Shown here piece after piece: positions 11,720-12,877 of a stretch of 12,877 bases of DNA. This DNA is from JACKCP01 sp051744925. GTDB taxonomy: Bacteria > Desulfobacterota > Desulfobacteria > Desulfobacterales > JACKCP01. Numbering within the stretch: the stretch's first letter is position 1; each line of letters opens with the position of its first letter. A program made the translations under genes and the position numbers. Location of the stretch: NCBI GenBank assembly GCA_051744925.1, contig JBNJDM010000062.1:1-12877 (forward strand), given 5' to 3'. The notes under the pieces were generated by a model that ran no database searches, had not been told where the DNA came from, and saw nothing but the letters and a program-made list of their open reading frames with translations.

Positions 11720-12877
11720 ATGAGTGATAAAGATCCAAAAAGGACAACAAATGATGCGGGAATACCTGTGTCAAGTGATGAGCATTCACTGACAATAGGG
11801 CCCGACGGTCCTATTTTGCTTCAGGATCACTATCTGATTGAACAAATGGCCAATTTCAACAGAGAAAGAATCCCCGAGAGACAGCCCCATGCAAAAGGTT
11901 CAGGGGCATTCGGTTATTTTGAAGTAACAAAAGATGTTTCGCAATATACAAAAGCTTCATTTCTGCAGCCCGGTAAAAAAACAGATACACTCATAAGATT
12001 TTCAACAGTAGCAGGTGAAAGAGGAAGTCCTGATACATGGAGAGACCCAAGAGGATTTTCCCTTAAGTTTTATACTGATGAAGGCAATTTCGATATGGTG
12101 GGAAACAATACGCCTGTTTTTTTTATCAGAGATCCCCTGAAGTTTCAGCACTTTATACGTTCTCAAAAAAGAAGAGCAGACAACGGATTAAGGGATCATG
12201 ACATGCAGTGGGATTTCTGGACTCTTTCACCTGAATCTGCTCATCAGGTAACCTGGCTCATGGGTGACAGAGGAATTCCGAAAACATGGAGACATATGAA
12301 CGGATACTCCAGTCACGCATATATGTGGGTTAATTCAAAAGGTGAAAGGTTTTTTGTCAAATACCATTTTAAAACAGACCAGGGTATAGAATGTCTTACA
12401 CAGGAAGAAGCAGACAGGCTTGCTGGTGAGGATGCAGACTGTCACAGAAGAGATCTTTTTGAATCTATTAAAAAAGGCGATTACCCAAGCTGGACTTTAA
12501 TGGTTCAGATTATGCCTTTTGAAGAGGCTAAAACATACAGATTTAACCCTTTTGATCTTACAAAAGTATGGCCCCACAAAGATTATCCTCTTCATGAGGT
12601 TGGAAAACTTACATTAAACAGAAATCCGGAAGATTTTCACACAGAGATAGAACAGGCAGCTTTTGAACCAAACAGCTTTGTACCCGGAACAGGACCAAGC
12701 CCTGATAAAATGCTTCTGGGAAGACTTTTTTCATATGCAGATGCTCACAGGGCAAGACTTGGAGTAAATTACAAACAAATACCTGTCAACCGTCCTAAAT
12801 GCGAAGTCAACAGCTACAGTAAAGACGGTGCCATGAGAGTACAAAATGTAAAAGATCCTGTTTACGCACCAAACTCC
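11720..12877 (+). CDS. katA: Monofunctional heme catalase, small-subunit type (3' end beyond window)
   Basis: The window holds the first 386 codons; about 100 more are expected. Hydrogen peroxide is disproportionated to water and oxygen on heme b. The distal catalytic His57 is in RIPERQPHAKG, distal Asn130 in DMVGNNTPVFF, and the proximal heme-ligand Tyr339 in RLFSYADAHRARLG. The RFSTVAGERGSPDT loop (93-106) and the segment around 252-260 are also typical. The short N-terminus before the catalytic His (about 56 residues) and the absence of extra domains fit clade-3 small-subunit enzymes (about 480-500 residues in full). The ERQPHAKG variant, instead of ERVVHAKG, occurs in part of that clade. 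There is no signal peptide, so it is cytoplasmic. AAGGAGG (11706-11712) is seven bases before the ATG. In an anaerobe it would serve survival of oxygen exposure. Nearly all its Arg codons are AGA or AGG. The symbol katA is the usual name for this class, not a proven orthologue. Confidence 0.95.
   Translation, partial: MSDKDPKRTTNDAGIPVSSDEHSLTIGPDGPILLQDHYLIEQMANFNRERIPERQPHAKGSGAFGYFEVTKDVSQYTKASFLQPGKKTDTLIRFSTVAGERGSPDTWRDPRGFSLKFYTDEGNFDMVGNNTPVFFIRDPLKFQHFIRSQKRRADNGLRDHDMQWDFWTLSPESAHQVTWLMGDRGIPKTWRHMNGYSSHAYMWVNSKGERFFVKYHFKTDQGIECLTQEEADRLAGEDADCHRRDLFESIKKGDYPSWTLMVQIMPFEEAKTYRFNPFDLTKVWPHKDYPLHEVGKLTLNRNPEDFHTEIEQAAFEPNSFVPGTGPSPDKMLLGRLFSYADAHRARLGVNYKQIPVNRPKCEVNSYSKDGAMRVQNVKDPVYAPNS

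Overview
The window looks like part of a chromosome from an AT-leaning Gram-negative anaerobe. The best guess is a sulfate-reducing or related Desulfobacterota (Desulfobacterales-like). The guess rests on an acyl-CoA ligase, SCP2-type thiolase, 2x[4Fe-4S] ferredoxin and nitroreductase in one operon under an AraC regulator, next to secreted Cys-rich and repeat proteins and a heme catalase. No rRNA, tRNA or marker gene confirms the taxon, so this is inference.

Layout. 1-1298: terminator-like hairpin, a small secreted protein with six cysteines (159-455), an AT-rich stretch with a decayed-looking reading frame, and a short DUF2007-like fragment (890-1096) without a ribosome binding site. 1299-7607, minus strand, read right to left: AMP-dependent acyl-CoA ligase, nitroreductase, 2x[4Fe-4S] ferredoxin, SCP2-type thiolase, short-chain dehydrogenase, FAD-dependent oxidoreductase. 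Gaps are only 16 to 68 bases, so this is almost certainly one operon. An AraC-family regulator (7848-8885, same strand) lies upstream across a 240-base gap rich in inverted repeats, a likely operator/promoter. 9095-9717: a broken HUH (Y1, IS200-like/REP-associated) transposase gene that can be followed through several frames; it carries indels, a large internal deletion and a nonsense codon. 9815-11470, plus strand: an exported protein made of three 130-residue tandem repeats plus a Lys-rich helical tail, with its own extended -10 promoter. 11720-end: a small-subunit heme catalase cut by the window edge.

How the genes may work together. The ligase would activate a carboxylic acid to its CoA thioester. 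The dehydrogenase and thiolase are typical of oxidation or condensation/cleavage of a CoA-bound chain. The ferredoxin next to a flavin nitroreductase-fold enzyme suggests low-potential electron transfer to a reduction step, and the FAD protein a further desaturation or oxidation. The substrate cannot be read from the sequence. The AraC protein (arabinose-binding-like N-terminal domain) is the probable local regulator.

Arg codons shift from mainly CGN in the genes left of the transposase remnant to mainly AGA in the two genes right of it, so the remnant sits near a compositional boundary. The most interesting items are the six-gene operon of unknown substrate, the twin-CX3C secreted protein, the triple-repeat exported protein and the readable transposase fossil. 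I did not find a clearly new defence, CRISPR or mobile system.
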